Positions 49,272-62,150 of a stretch of 64,000 nt of DNA are shown here, piece by piece (the stretch's first letter is position 1; each line of letters starts with the position of its first letter). This stretch comes from Toxonevra muliebris (lineage: Eukaryota > Arthropoda > Insecta > Diptera > Pallopteridae), in the NCBI GenBank assembly GCA_963691655.1, contig OY829326.1:17844878-17908877 (forward strand). Reading direction: 5' to 3'. Both the position numbers and the translations under genes were made by a program. The notes under the pieces were generated by a model, which saw only the letters and a program-made list of their open reading frames with translations, had not been told where the DNA came from and ran no database searches.

Positions 49272-50097
49272 TGAAGAAATCGAACATTTCCATTAATATA
49301 TTCCAGATGTTCTTTAGTTTTGTCGCGCCAGTTTTATGCATTTTGTTACTTTTGAGTTAATATTTTTATTTTATTTAAAAAATAATATTATACTAGTCGG
49401 TAAGGAACCAGTAACTGGGGCTATTTTTTTGCGGAAGAAATCTCTTTATGAAAAAACAAATATCAAAAGAGAACCAAACTACTCGTTGGTGTTTTTTTTT
49501 TGCTATATTTGTTTGGGCAAAACTGTAAAAACACATTCGCTACCTGCAAGTGCTACCCTGAAATACAATTACATTTTTATGATAACCCAAACATATTTAA
49601 GTCTATTCTGCATATTATTGCAAAAACTGTTAAAACTGTAAAATTGAGGAATAAACTGCAATATTTGAGGGAAATCTGTAAGACTGCATGCCAACCGAAA
49701 AAACTGTAATTTACAGATAAATCTGTCAACATGGCACCGCTGTTTGTGTATGCAGATAGTTCGTTAGATAATTCTGAGAGATGCCGTTACTCATTTCTTC
49801 TCTCTTTCTCTTATTTATTATTTCCTCCTGCTTGAGCAATGATTTTTTCAACGATGATTGCAATGCTTTGTTCAATGAGCGAATTTTGAAAAACTTCCGA
49901 CGCTAATATTTTGGAATCTTCTGGAATAAAATTGTAGTTACACTAATAAATGTATAGATTTCTTATATTTTATTACAACGAGTGTATATTCTTACTACAT
50001 TCATAAAAAAAAATTTCAGTCCACGCATGTTTTACAATATTACTGAACAAAATGCAAACAAGGAAGAATCCGTGCTTTAGTTTTGTCCGACACTGTA
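49272..50097. mobile_element. Possible 3' flank and right end of the Tc1-like copy
   Basis: GTGCTTTAGTTTTGTCCGAC followed by ACTG and TA ends at 50097, in the form of a Tc1 terminal repeat. A shorter CTTTAGTTTTGTC occurs at about 49312 just after the transposase stop, which suits repeated motifs inside long Tc1 inverted repeats. The left end was not found. The open frame at 49336-49641 has no recognised domain. Confidence 0.35.
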
Positions 50098-53000
50098 TGT
50101 AAAAAAATGCTCAAAAATGCTGATTTTCGACCGGACATGAAATCGATACCGCATTATTTTCACTTTAAATTTAAATTCGATTTTTTTACATTGAGATATA
50201 ATTCAGTTGCAAGATTTAGATTCAGTGTGAAAGTGGCATGGAAGAAATTTTCTTTGACTTACTCATTGAACCGAAAAATGCAGGCCTTGATAATTTATAA
50301 GTCTACTATTTTTCATTAAGTGCATAAATTTAAATTCCACTACAAAATCTGCATTAAAATAAAAGCCCTGACCACTCTATAGAACTTGGAGTATTCTCTT
50401 TTTAAGTTTGGCCTTAAGCCATAAGTCGAATTTATCTTTCCATTTTCCATGGAAAGCTAAAATAACACAATTAAGTTTGATTAAAGAGTTCTTTTTGACC
50501 CGAATCAGAATTAAAACAAAGTCCAGCATCATAAGAGGAATGTCAGAAAAGAGGATACATTATATTCGAAAGAGTAGAGATGAACTCTAAATTAATCTAA
50601 AACGTTTTTAGTGATCGTTTTTTTTTTTAGATTAAATCATATTATGAATTAATTGTACCAGTTGCTGAAAGTAGGCAGTCCAATTTAACAATTTCTGTAT
50701 AGTCTGCCGAACCATTTATTCCTTTAAATTAAGGAAAGTATATACTACTGTTAAAGATATCTGTTTTAATAAGGAATAACAACTAAACTCAAAATTCGAA
50801 TAAAAACCTGTTGCGTATTTTTCATTATAAAACCTAAAATATTGCAAGTTCTTAAATAATTATTGGAGTTTAATTAATAAAAAACTTTAAAAAATTTTCA
50901 AAAACTTTCAGCATTTTGGAATTTATAATAAAAAATACGCAGTAGGTTTTTATTCGACTTTTGAGCTTAGCTGTTATTCCTTATTGCCACAGATATATGA
51001 AGGTCTCTGAGGAATTCGAAAATACATTTCCCTTGCAGATATTTGTGTCATATATTAATTTCCTGTCAGTGTAATAATTTGCCTCATTGTATTCATTTGT
51101 TTATGTACTTTTATAATGATTTTTTTTTATTTAAATTTGAAGTTATTTATTATAAATTCCCTTTTCCACAATATAATTACTGAACATATTCCACCTTTAT
51201 GAACATCTAAGTAAGTAAAAACTAAATAAAACACAAAAAAAAAACAACTTCCTACTTTACCTTGAGAAGTACCAGTACTTAAATGTTAACGCCTTCACTA
51301 TTATTAAAATTTAATTACTCACAAAAGAAATTAAAAATTTTCCATGAATTTATTGAGAAATATATGCTACGAGTACACATTACTTACAATAAAAATAATA
51401 ATATATAAAAAAAAAATATATATATATATATATATATGTTTCATAGGTACTATTATTAATAATAAGAAATTTTAATTATATACAAAAAGTATTTCTACAA
51501 TTGTGAAATGCAGCAATGTAGACTCGTATAAAAAGTAAAAAAAAAAAATTTAATAATAATAAAAAACTTTATTCGGAGCAATTTTTTTCCATAGTTTTAA
51601 TTAATGGTTTTTTATTATTATTATTTCTCTTTAGTTGCTGTTGATATTGTTGTAATTGTATGGTACTATTGTAATTATAAATTGTTTTGTTTTCTTTTTG
51701 CCTTATATTATTATTTGTTTGTATGTATTTATTTTTTCGTCTTTCCTCAACTGTCATCATGACAGTGCGTTTCTTCGTATGCTTCTTCTTCTTCTTCTAC
51801 TACTTAATTCTTCTTATGTATTCCACGACGACAAGTAATTGTATTTTTTGTTCGCTTTTGTTTTTGTATCTATAAGATATTGTATCTGTAAGATACGCAC
51901 GGCAACGTAAACGCACATATGCAGGCGGTTTTTATAATTAATGCATTAATATAAAAAGAAAAACCTATTTATTTTTATTGTAATACATATTACATGCGAG
52001 TAAAAAAAGCGAATGGAATAGGGGAGAAGAGGGCAGAAAGAAACAGAATATGAAATGTAATGAAACGGAATTTATAGAAAGAAAAAGAAAAAAAAACCTA
52101 AACTTGTAGTACCTAGTATTTAATTTGGAAAGAGGCCACAGGAAATGTACTAGGCGCTCAAACACACACACACACACACACTTTGATTTTTTTTTTTAAT
52201 GTAAATTTGTAAGAAAAAAAATTGTAATTAAAATTATAACAAAAAAGTTTTTAGTTTTTATTTTACGCTTGAGAAATTTCTAAAATTAAAAAATTATGAA
52301 ACTGCAATTTTCATATTTGAAAAAAAAAGTTTCACATATCTATTTTTTTATTTTTTGTTTCAGCAAAAATAATTTTAATTTTTTTTTTTGTATTTTTTAA
52401 TTCTTATGTAAATTTTTTTAATTTTCTATTTTACACAAAAAAATTTGCATTTGTATAAAATGTTGAGGTTTTGTTTTTGTCGATTTGTGAAACTTTGTTT
52501 TTTCTTTTTTAGTTACTAACTTTTGTATCTTCTCTTGTATCTATGTGTTTGTTTTTTATGTTTGTGTTACTAATCAACCAAAATTGTTATTAATAAATTT
52601 TATTTAAATTTTATATAAATTTTATTAACCAAATTGTTACACGTGCGTTCGTTCGTTTTTTTCTTTTCTTTTTTTTTTTGCTTTCATCATTTAACGATTT
52701 AATTTTTATTTTTCAATATTTTATTAGTTATTATTATTGTTGTTGTTTGTATTAATTATTAATTGGACTGTTTGTGTGGTTACGAAAAAAAATTTATAAG
52801 TATACAAAAAACAAAATGTTTTTTTTTTTTTTTTTGGGTATTTTATTTCAATATTTTTTATTAGATATTTTTAGAGTTTTTTTATTTTTTTATTTTGGAA
52901 ATATAGCTCAGCTTAAGACGTGCTTAGATTTTTAAATATAGATTTCATTATGAAAAATGAGCTCATTTTTTACGTATACCTATGTATAAATTTTTTTAAA

Positions 53001-53430
53001 TGAATTTTGATTGATTGTTCAAAATTCACGCAGTTGGGTTTTCGCAATTAAAGTAAGTGAATATGATTACAAATGATAACAATTATATACCTATTTTAAT
53101 TATAAATATTCGGCAAAAAAAAAAACATTTATTTTTGATGTATGTAGTTAACGTTTTAGCATACCTATGGTGGATAAAGACCTGTAAATGATGTATGTAA
53201 AAAACAACAATTGCTGGGTAGTAACCCAGTGGGAATAATAACCTAATGCAAGACTGTTTAATATACCATATATATATAATATTATTTTGCATTGTTTTCA
53301 TTGTTTGAAAACGTAAATCTGAAGGAAACATTTGGATGAATGCCATTGGTAGTGAGAGAAATAAATTTAATTTCTTGATTTCGTTTAAATTGAGTTCCAT
53401 AGAACGAGCATTAGTGCCTGAGAACGGTAT
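50098..53430. other. AT-rich intronic DNA
   Basis: No exon is recognised. It contains the hairpin at 50757-50996, a TA run at 51417-51437, CTTCTT repeats near 51780, a CA run at 52162-52180 and many T tracts (52814-52835 and others). Confidence 0.4.
50757..50996. repeat. Long imperfect hairpin, arms of about 86 bases
   Basis: 50757-50842 pairs with 50911-50996. Matching blocks include AATAAGGAATAACA, CGAATAAAAACCT and GCGTATTTTT in the left arm against their complements in the right. The loop is about 68 bases. It is probably a fold-back MITE; no clear flanking duplication was found. Confidence 0.65.
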
Positions 53431-54533
53431 CCAGGAACTAGAGCTGTAAAAGATTGCAGTCTTTCTAAGTTTGAAGTTAAATGACTTCTAAAAAAATGAT
53501 TGCAATATTCCAGTCTTTTTGTGAATGCAGAATTAAGACTGTAAAGTCACAAGTCATATTGAAGTCAATGACTTATGCTTCATTTTAGAAGTAATAAGTG
53601 ATCAGTCTCTTATTTGCAGTTTTGATCTCTAAAAAATATTAATTGACTTGAAGTTATTCATTTCGAAGTTATTTAAAGCCAATTGAAGTCATTTGAAGTC
53701 GATTACAGTCATTTGAAGTCAATTGACTTCAATTTATTTCAATGAAGTCAATTACCTTCACCGAAATAAATTCTTTTTTTTATTTATTTTTATTTTATTT
53801 AGAGAATATTCGCATCTAAGACATGATCTTTTACATGCGCAAATTATTAAATTAAATTGAATTCATGGAAACAACTTCAAAAGTCATTTAAATTATTTTT
53901 TCCGAATTTTACACATTTTCATATTCACACTTAAGTATTACGAATTATTTTGTTTTGTTACAAATATCCGCCCAAACTAGGGTAGCCAGATTTTTTAACC
54001 GCGAAAGCAGTACATAAGACGTTGGAAATCAGTGAAAATCAGTACAGTTTTTAATGCTTTTATTACCTGGTGATTTCAATGTAATATAGTAATATAAATG
54101 TTCTGAAGTTTTTCTCCGATTTTGTATTTTTGTAATTATAATATGTTTTTTCACAACTGTCTATTGTCGTTAAAATAAAGAAGACCTTTTTTGTGTTTAA
54201 TTAAATAATTATACTACTTGTAAATACTGTATATTTTTTATCATTCAATAATAGACTTCACTCACTGAAGGTGAAGTCTCAATTGACTGCAAGACTGCAA
54301 ACCAATTTGAAGTCATGATTGTCAATGTTAAGTCATGTGAGTGATTGTGACTTATTTGCCTTGAAGTCTCAAATTGATTGCTATAATCAATGAGCAGTCA
54401 TGGTGGCTGAATTTTTAAAGCCATAAGTCTCAAATGAAATCAAAGACTGTAATCAGAAAACGTAATTCATTTCCAGTGACTTCAATGAATGCAGCTCGAA
54501 ATGACTGCAATCTTTTACAGCTCTGCCAGGAAC
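53431..54533. mobile_element. Non-autonomous hAT-type element with 8-bp target duplication
   Basis: CCAGGAAC at 53431-53438 and 54526-54533 bounds a 1087-base element. The left end is TAGAGCTGTAAAAGATTGCA and the right end, on the other strand, is CAGAGCTGTAAAAGATTGCA; they differ only at the first base and continue with GTC on both sides. An 8-bp duplication with CAGxG termini is diagnostic of hAT (family knowledge). The interior carries many GAAGTCAATTGAAGTCATTTG-type words on both strands near the ends and a neutral AT-rich middle. No hAT transposase frame is present. Confidence 0.9.
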
Positions 54534-57268
54534 TTGCTGACCTCCCTCTTTTTTGACATTTTAATAGTTTTTACACAATAGCAATCCAATTTCAACGCAA
54601 AACTCAGATGATTCAATCCCTCTACTTTTTTTTATATCTCAAGTACCATAGAGTTTCGTAGTGTTGTATTCTAAAAATCAGAATTTAAGATTGTGTCCTA
54701 CCAAACTATTAGGATTAAAAAAACTAACAGGGTTAGATGCAGCTACGATCCATCTTTCTCAGATATAAAGCAATGATAACTGGCATAAGAGTTGAAGATT
54801 CTTAGTAGTATACTTGATAGCATACCTGGTATACCGAAACTTGAAAATTCTCTACAATCCGCAAACTTCCTTTTCTCTAATTCGCTGCTAATATTGACCT
54901 TGCTCAAATATTCCGTGAGTATTTAATGTCCCACTAGTGACTGATGACTGGTTTTTGTCTCGAAAAGTTCGTTCAAATGCTACCTCCACTTTCCTGAATA
55001 TAAATATCTTAATATATTCGAAAACTGAGCATAATGGAAGTATTTATTCCCCAGCTAGTTCATTTATTTATTAAACTATCTTATGTTGTTCATAACTTAA
55101 GTTCTTACCGCTAATGTTATCCTTATTTTAGAGTCTCCAATGCCCTATTTGAAACTCATTTAGCACAAAATTTAGTGCTTTCATCAGTTCTGGAGCAAAA
55201 TGAGGCTCGAATTTTTACTTCATCACATCCGATTTTCGATAAATCTAAGACTTGTATTGCATCTTTTTAGCCTCTAACGTTTTAATGAGATTCTTAATTT
55301 CGAATCTCTAATTTATTTCATGAAAAATTATGGTCTTAGACCGCTAAAAAGTTTTCCTCAGAATAAGCATGAGTTGAAGCCAACCATTGAAAATCACTTG
55401 TGATCGAATGCCGGGATAGTTTTCACACTTCCATAAACTTCAGTATCAAATTTTAAATGTAATTTATAAAGATTTTTGAACTCATCTTTCAAATACTAGT
55501 ACAATAATCCCAACTTATTCATTTTCTGATTCATAATTTAGTAGGTATCTCTATGCATATCGAATTGCTTATTCAAAGTAATTTCATTTATCAAATAAAA
55601 TTAGAAAAAAAAAAACAAAATAAAGATAATAAAAATAAAGAAAATGCTTTGAAATTCAAAGAAAATTTTGTAGTAATAAAGTAATAAATATTTATAAACA
55701 CATGCATACATACAGACATACATACGAGATATACAACTAAACAAAGTATGCATTTGCATCTCCCATAAAAACACAAATACACACACATACATAGATACAT
55801 AAATAGAAAAGAATGCATCTTTATATTTTTAATGCATTTCAGCAGATGTGTTAAAATTTCTAAAGTAATCAAAAAGTGAAGAAAAAGTAAAAGAAGAGTT
55901 GATGTTGCCGAGTAGCAGTAAGCAGTAAGGAAGAAGATCTAACGATGTGGATGATGATGAGGCTGACGTTGTTGTTAATGATGACGACGATGGTGATGAT
56001 AATGATGAAAAGCATGTTAAAACTATAAATACAACAACAAAAGCTAGAAAAAAAATAATTGTAAACTAACTTCAAAAGAAGAAGACGAACGAATAAAAAA
56101 AAAAACTCAAACTAAAAAAATTCTTCTTTAAATTGTATTTACAGATGTGACTAACATCTAAGATAAATAAATATTGCATCTATTAGATATTGAGATATTG
56201 AATGCGGAACAAAATTAGATGTATAGATGTTGATGCTTTGTATATAGCATGAGGGCATGGTATTAGTTTCATACTTATGAAGAGAATTGTGAAAACTTAT
56301 AGGAAAAATTAATATTGCAGGCACATTTACAACAAAATAAATTAAAGAGATGAAAAAAAATGATGGAAAGAAACTAAAAAACAAACAAATAACCATTTGT
56401 GTTTGAAGATGGCTTTTTGTTGTTGTTATTGTTATTGTAAAATATATAAGATAGTGGAATTGATAGCATATAAAAATTCACGCATATTACATGTGGCATT
56501 TTGTAATATTAAACAAGAGTCTAGATCGATACATTCTCTTATTAAATATTGAAGAATTTATTGCAAAATCTATGAGAAGATTTTCATAAAATATTTTTAT
56601 ACCACTAGTCATTAGTTAGAGTTTTAACATTTTAAGGTGGTTTCCAATTCAATATTTTTTGCCTCAGCCCAAGATTTTGCCAACTATGCTATCTCTCCTT
56701 CATTGGGATGCATTATGATTCTAAACCCATGCCTTTTTTCTAGCTATATTGTCTCCTATTTTATTACCCTTTACCCCCACATGTTTTTATCATCCATATT
56801 GGTAAAAGATTATATACAAAGTCTTTTAATCTACTACCTCAACTAATCTACTAATCTCAATTCAATTTAAAGACTTTCAGTCTCCGATATTTCCTATTCA
56901 CGTTTTTTTTTCTCTCTTTAGATGGCTATGGGTTCCAAAGCCCTGAAAGAAGTGACTGCCTTCTTTTTAGCTAACACGTTTGCTATTAATTTACTATTCA
57001 ATGAAAATCTTAAGATGGTAAGGGGCCAATAGTGCTCTAAGTCAAATCTTGGTTTTGTTAAAACAGATTTTTAACCTTTTGAGCTTATAAAGCTGTCTCA
57101 ACTTAATGCTCTCCCCTTTTTATACTGAATAATAAGCCAAAGAGTAGCACCAGTGCATAAGAAATTTCGCACGTACAAAGCTCATTTCCATAAACAAAAG
57201 AGTTCAGTCGATCATTATAGTTTTAAGATCATGACTATCTTCTATGTGCTATTTTATTCCCTTCTAGC
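54534..57268. other. Intronic AT-rich DNA
   Basis: No exon is recognised. A GATGATGAT-like run at 55940-56010 and a CA/CATA stretch at 55695-55800 are simple repeats. Confidence 0.4.
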
Positions 57269-57805
57269 TTAACCCTCTAGTTTCCAAGCCCGCCTCTAGA
57301 CGGCCTTCACCAAAAGGGATAGAATGGCCACCATAACCGTTATCTGTTGCTACATTTTATCATATCGTTTAGGGAATTTCCCAAGCTTTCATAATCAATG
57401 CATCAGTTATGAGCTATGATGCGTATTACATAAGTTAGCGACAGTCAAAGTAAAAAATTTGTGAAAAATAGGAAAATTAATTATTTTTATTGTATTTGAG
57501 ATAAAAGTGAAATAAATAAAAAAAAATTAATAAAACACTTCCCGTCATACTATTCAGATAAAAGAAACTAGCTATGGATAGCTGAGAATTTGAATTTTTC
57601 ATATAAAATATTTAATTACTTAAAACAAATTGATAAAAAGCACATTTAACAACAAATAATTTTAGGCGTTTAAACTTTCCCACTTCATAAAACTACGCCC
57701 ATTAGCTTTTTTTTTGGTTTTTAAATCAGTTTATGATTTTTACGCCAATATTAATCAATTCCGCTTTTTTTTCATCAATCAAAAATTTGACAACTAGAGG
57801 GTTAA
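57269..57805. mobile_element. piggyBac-type MITE with TTAA flanks
   Basis: TTAA at 57269-57272 and 57802-57805 bounds 529 bases that start CCCTCTAGTTTCCAAG; on the other strand the right end starts CCCTCTAGTTGTCAAA. The first ten bases are identical. The interior has no coding frame. It differs in its ends from the TTAA-bounded element at 25.3 kb, so it is a separate family. Confidence 0.65.
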
Positions 57806-57903
57806 CATGTTCTGGAATTGATTAAATCGTGATATTGAGAATAGAATTTTCTCAAGCGCAGTTTCTTTTAAATTTCATAGCATTCAATTAAAAAACTAAA
57901 TTG

Positions 57904-58080
57904 TGTATTAACGAACACAAGGCAGAAGTGAAACTTCTTGTAAACTAAACGAAACACAAGCAAATGAAATTTTTCAATCGCTAAATTTTTTACTCATAGG
58001 CTTTTGTTTTTTAATTTCATTTGCTTGTGTTTCGTTAAGTTCACAAGAAGTTTCACTTCTGCGTTGTGTTCGTTAATACA
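57904..58080. repeat. Near-perfect 68-base inverted repeat with a 41-base loop
   Basis: 57904-57971 and 58013-58080 are reverse complements with three mismatches. The arms begin TGTATTAACGAACACAA and include GCAGAAGTGAAACTTCTTGT and GAAACACAAGCAAATGAAATT. This is a fold-back MITE or another hairpin source. The arms are more conserved than the AT-rich neighbourhood. Confidence 0.85.
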
Positions 58081-60318
58081 TAACCAATTTTTTTTTTTGG
58101 ATTTATGCTAGAACAAAAATTGCAGCTCTGTACCGGTAATGTCGATGACAATTGTAGACGAACTCTTTTTGTGTGCGACATCTTCATGTAATTCCTTGGA
58201 CATTTGCGCCATCTGTATGTGAAATGTATAACTGTCATAAACTTTAAGATGGCGACGCTACACATTGTTCTTTCTGCCTATTGTATTAAAACTATTTATG
58301 AATCGTTTATTATATAGTTTGCTCGTGAATTCAGTTACGGAATATTGATATTTAGCCTCTCAAGCACATTGCTCGACAAAATTATGTAGCATTGCAAACT
58401 TACGCGCGACGTCACATCCGGTTGGTTTTACTCTAGGACAAGAGAAAAGAAGTTTCAATTCAAAAAAACTAACTTGTTGTAATATTTGGAAACTTTATCC
58501 GAAACTATTTCAATATCTTTCTATACTGAGGCAAAAATTGGAATTTTTATTACCCTGTATATTCTCTTCCAACGGTCGTTGGGCATCATAGCTCTCAAAA
58601 ATTTCACCTGTACTCGAATTTCTAGGTCAGAAATGTTTATTGTACTGTTTCATAAACAATTTCTACTATTCCTCAATTATTTTTTTTTTTTTTATAATTT
58701 CTACTACTACTTCTATAAAACATTTACAACATTTTTGTTTATCAATTGATTCTCTTTACTGACATGACTTTTATTTGCTTAACTGTTAAGAAAGGTATGA
58801 TGCAAAGAAAAGAAAAAAGAAAATAGTTAGATACCTACAATATAAAAAACAAAGTTATGAATAACATAAAAGTAAACAAATAGTTCAGTTGCAGGCAATG
58901 TGTACATGTGCCACGCCTTCGTTTGATGTCAACCGCGCGGCGCGCCAACTTTGCAATTTTCAATATGAAACCGTTATACAGACAATAATGTTTACACTTA
59001 GCAATAAAACTGACAACGGCAATAAGAACAACAACAGCAACAAACAGGAACAACAAAAATATAAAGTTGAAGATACAAGTTAAATTTACAAGATACACTC
59101 TTGTTTGCACCCATTCTTCAGCTACTTCCACTTCTTCAGTTGTTGCTTCTTTTGCGTCTTCTAAATGAAGCTATGAAATATTCACCGCTCACCGTTTTCT
59201 TCTCTTTCGTTCTGTTCTATGTTTTTCAGTGAGATATATTTGCATACATTAATTTTTAAGTTAAAAAATGATTATTTATAGTTGTATTTTGTTAAATATT
59301 TGCTCATTGAAATGTTTGTTGTTGGAAATATGTGTATGTGTATTTATTTTGACACGCGCAAATTTGTGCGTTTTCGCAGAGTTGCTGTGCGTTTTTGTAT
59401 CTTTTAGATGCATTTGCATTTAAGCTGCACACACAATCACCAGCTCACATGTATGTGTGTGTGTGTATAGCACTCGAGCATTATTCATTTTCCTCCTCAG
59501 TTTCTCTGTTGTTTTGTTTCTATTTTCTATATGTAGAATTGTATGTGTGTGTGTGTTTGCGTTAATTTACGTTAGGTTCATTCATTATTGTCGCTCCTCT
59601 TGTCGCTGCCTGTGTGGTGCGGTTTGCTGCATTAGTTTTAGTTGTATATTGTTTTTGTAATTTTTGTTTTTTTTTTTTTTTTTGTTTTTGTGTGTGCCAC
59701 CGCTGCTGCTGTTGTAGTATCCATTTGTCGTTCCTGTTTTGTTTTTGTGCTGTTGTCGCTAATATGAGGTCAAATTTACTTTATTAATTGCTATACAAAA
59801 TGCAAGCAATTTAAATAACAGCAACAAAAAAAATGTAGAAAAAAACAACAAAAATGAAAATCTATTTGCTGTCGTTGCTGCTGCCGCTTGTTTTTTGGTG
59901 TACTTTATGGGCATGGGTAATCATTATTATAATACAATGGTCAATATTGCAGAAATAATGTAGTAAAAATAAGTTATAGGTACATAAAAGTATTCATGCA
60001 GTGAACTTAGTCGATTTGGAATGTTTTTGAGTATTCAGTTTCAAATTGCACGATAATTGCTCATATAATCCCCAAAAATTTACTTTACAATAGTTTCACT
60101 TATATAGATTATTGAAATGAGGGAACAATCACAAATATCATTGATGAGGACCCGTAGTGGTTTCTGAAACGATAGTCTGATCTGCTAATTCTATAGCTTT
60201 TTGATATTTTTCTAGTATTATTGTTCAATTAAAGACTATTAATTTCAAATGTTTCATGTTTTTCTACTCGAAAGAAATTTATCTTTCAAGCAGTGAATAG
60301 TAACCCTACTGCCCTTAT
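58081..60318. other. Intronic DNA with simple repeats and a dispersed repeat copy
   Basis: No exon is proven. A short GC-rich word, CGCGCGGCGCGCC, at 58935-58947 is unusual here. GT runs occur at 59450-59470 and 59543-59555 and a T tract at 59668-59684. The diverged third copy of the dispersed repeat lies at 60140-60195. Confidence 0.4.
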
Positions 60319-61022
60319 TGGGTTTTGCGAATAACATGGTTCTTAGTGTTTCCGAATAAATTTTTTCATGCTAAACTTGAATCTGTGGTTGAAAACTTCC
60401 CATCACGTCACATTTTCGAGGAAAAAAGGCGTTTTTGGGAATTTTTGAAAGCTTGCTGAACCCTGACATGCTACAAACTTTGCTAGTATCAGAAATTATG
60501 GGCTGAACCAAGGCCGTATTTAGGGGGAGGTTTGGGGGGTTCTGACCACCCCCCCCCCCCGAAATCTGGAAACTTTATTCTAAATTTAGAGATTAATTGC
60601 CAATGGATGGAAAAAAAGTCAAAATAAAATCTATTTAATGATATTTTTTACTTCCATCGGTTTTTTTTTTTCTAAAAAGTTATTTATAAAAAAAATAAAT
60701 TTGAAATCTTGCGATCAAATCCAATTTGTTTTCTTCGACATGAGGTTTAACTACGGATTCAAAAAGAGAAGGTGATACTGAGCACTTCTGCATTTATAGT
60801 TTTTCTAGGTCAGTAACTGTTTTTGATTCAAAGTTTCGTCCTGAATCAGTTTGAAAAGTTTAAAAATTAATAAAAATAGAAAAAATTATCGGATCCTTGT
60901 AAAAATAGACTTGCTTGAACCCCACTTTTGCCTAAAACGGGACATGATGGGAAGTTTTTGACCTCAGATTCGTGTTCAACGTGAAAAATTCTTTCGCAAA
61001 AACTCCAGCAAAACCCATGCAG
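60319..61022. repeat. Inverted-repeat element of about 0.7 kb
   Basis: The left arm (60319-60430) has GGGTTTTGCG, then TTTTTTCATGCTAAACTTGA and AACTTCCCATCACGTCACATT. The right arm (about 60930-61022), on the other strand, has GGGTTTTGC, TTTTTCACGTTGAACACGAA and AACTTCCCATCATGTCCCG. A third copy of the arm lies at about 62165-62250. Between the arms is a segment (60715-60870) shared with 25,950-26,160. It looks like a fold-back element; target duplications were not found. Confidence 0.5.
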
Positions 61023-61249
61023 TTTTGGAGGCAATCTCAAAATATAATTAATTTTTTAACGCATTATTGGTCAGAGCACCACGAAAAATCTCAACCTCAT
61101 TCGGGTTCCTTCTATTTTTGGTAATTTTTTTGAGGTTGAGTACATCATCAGTAGTGGGAAGTCAATGAGTTTATGAAATTATGTCCTTCACGATAAAAAA
61201 AAAAATTCATTAGAATGCACATTGAATATTTATTTGAAAAAAATTAATT

Positions 61250-62150
61250 TGATTATTCTGTGAATTTTTTGTCACTTTTAGCCATTTTTTTGAGGTTAAG
61301 ATTAAAAAAAATCGTGTTTAGGTATTCTAGCAGATTATTTGGGCTAACTGCTATCGAGGAAATGCTTTCCGAGGAACCTATATCTTGTTCTCGCCAAGGC
61401 TGGACATTCACTAAGAAAATGGTTGATTGTTTCTTTTTCATCTAAGTTTCCGCAACTTCTGCAGTGGGTGTTAAAAGCGATGCGCAGTTTTTTTCCATGG
61501 GTACCATGTGACCAGTGTAGGCTGCTGTTAACCTAGCAGTGTCGGTACGGTCCCTGGTTAAAAACTCGAGAGACTAACCCTCATTATATGAGGGCCATGT
61601 CGCACATGAGGTAGTGCAAGTCGTTAGTGACTTCCACCTCCGATTAGCCAGTTAAAGACAGTGCAGGTACATGCCTCTCTTGACGACTCCCAAGGGGACT
61701 AGAATCGGTGCCCCTAAAGATTCGTCAAGAGAGACTCCTGAGCGGAAACCCAGATAAGAGTGATGCCAGCATAACGATTTAGCTCGCTCAGTTCCTTCTG
61801 CACTCCTTAACCAGCTTTGATTTTATTGTGGTGGATTGAAGCGATTTTATTGCTGCCTGGCTGTCGATAAAAATAGCGACCTTACACCTATCTGTGATAT
61901 GACGCTTTGTTAGTCGACAAGCCTCTCTGCCTCTCTCAGCCTGAAAAACCGAGCCATCATTGGGTAAACGTAAACATTGGTTTATTTCCACATGCGGCGA
62001 GTGCACCCCCGCACCCACCCCGCAGGCCATTTTTGAACCATCTATAAAAATGGGAATGTCGTATTCTGTATTCTGGAAATCTTACCTTAAAATCGCTTTT
62101 GAAACACAGTTGTGGTATGATGTAATCTGTTGCCCTGAACATGAAGTCTG
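61250..62150 (-). pseudogene. LINE ORF2 3' part on the minus strand: RNase H and C-terminal motif, broken
   Basis: From about 62060 downward the minus strand reads DIPIFIDGSK (first RNase H Asp), then ACGVGAGVHSPHVEINQCLR, GSVFQAERGRE (Glu) and VAIFIDSQAAIKSLQS (Asp), with a stop at 61788. After frameshifts it gives a LGVVKRGMYLHC segment near 61690, TRDRTDTARLTAAYTGH near 61550, and KLRIAFNTHCRSCGN with ETINHFLSECPALARTR near 61470-61390. This is the same family type as the 24.5-kb fragment. Three acidic RNase H residues survive, but the frame is broken. Confidence 0.75.

Noticed and set aside
58835..59131. 98-codon minus-strand frame with a hydrophobic stretch
   Set aside because: The hydrophobic run derives from CAACAA-type repeats; there is no supporting splice or start context.
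61676..61730. CTCTCTTGACGA inverted repeat resembling a structured RNA
   Set aside because: It falls within the LINE ORF2 segment that encodes an LGVVKRGMYLHC-like stretch; the pairing is probably coincidental.
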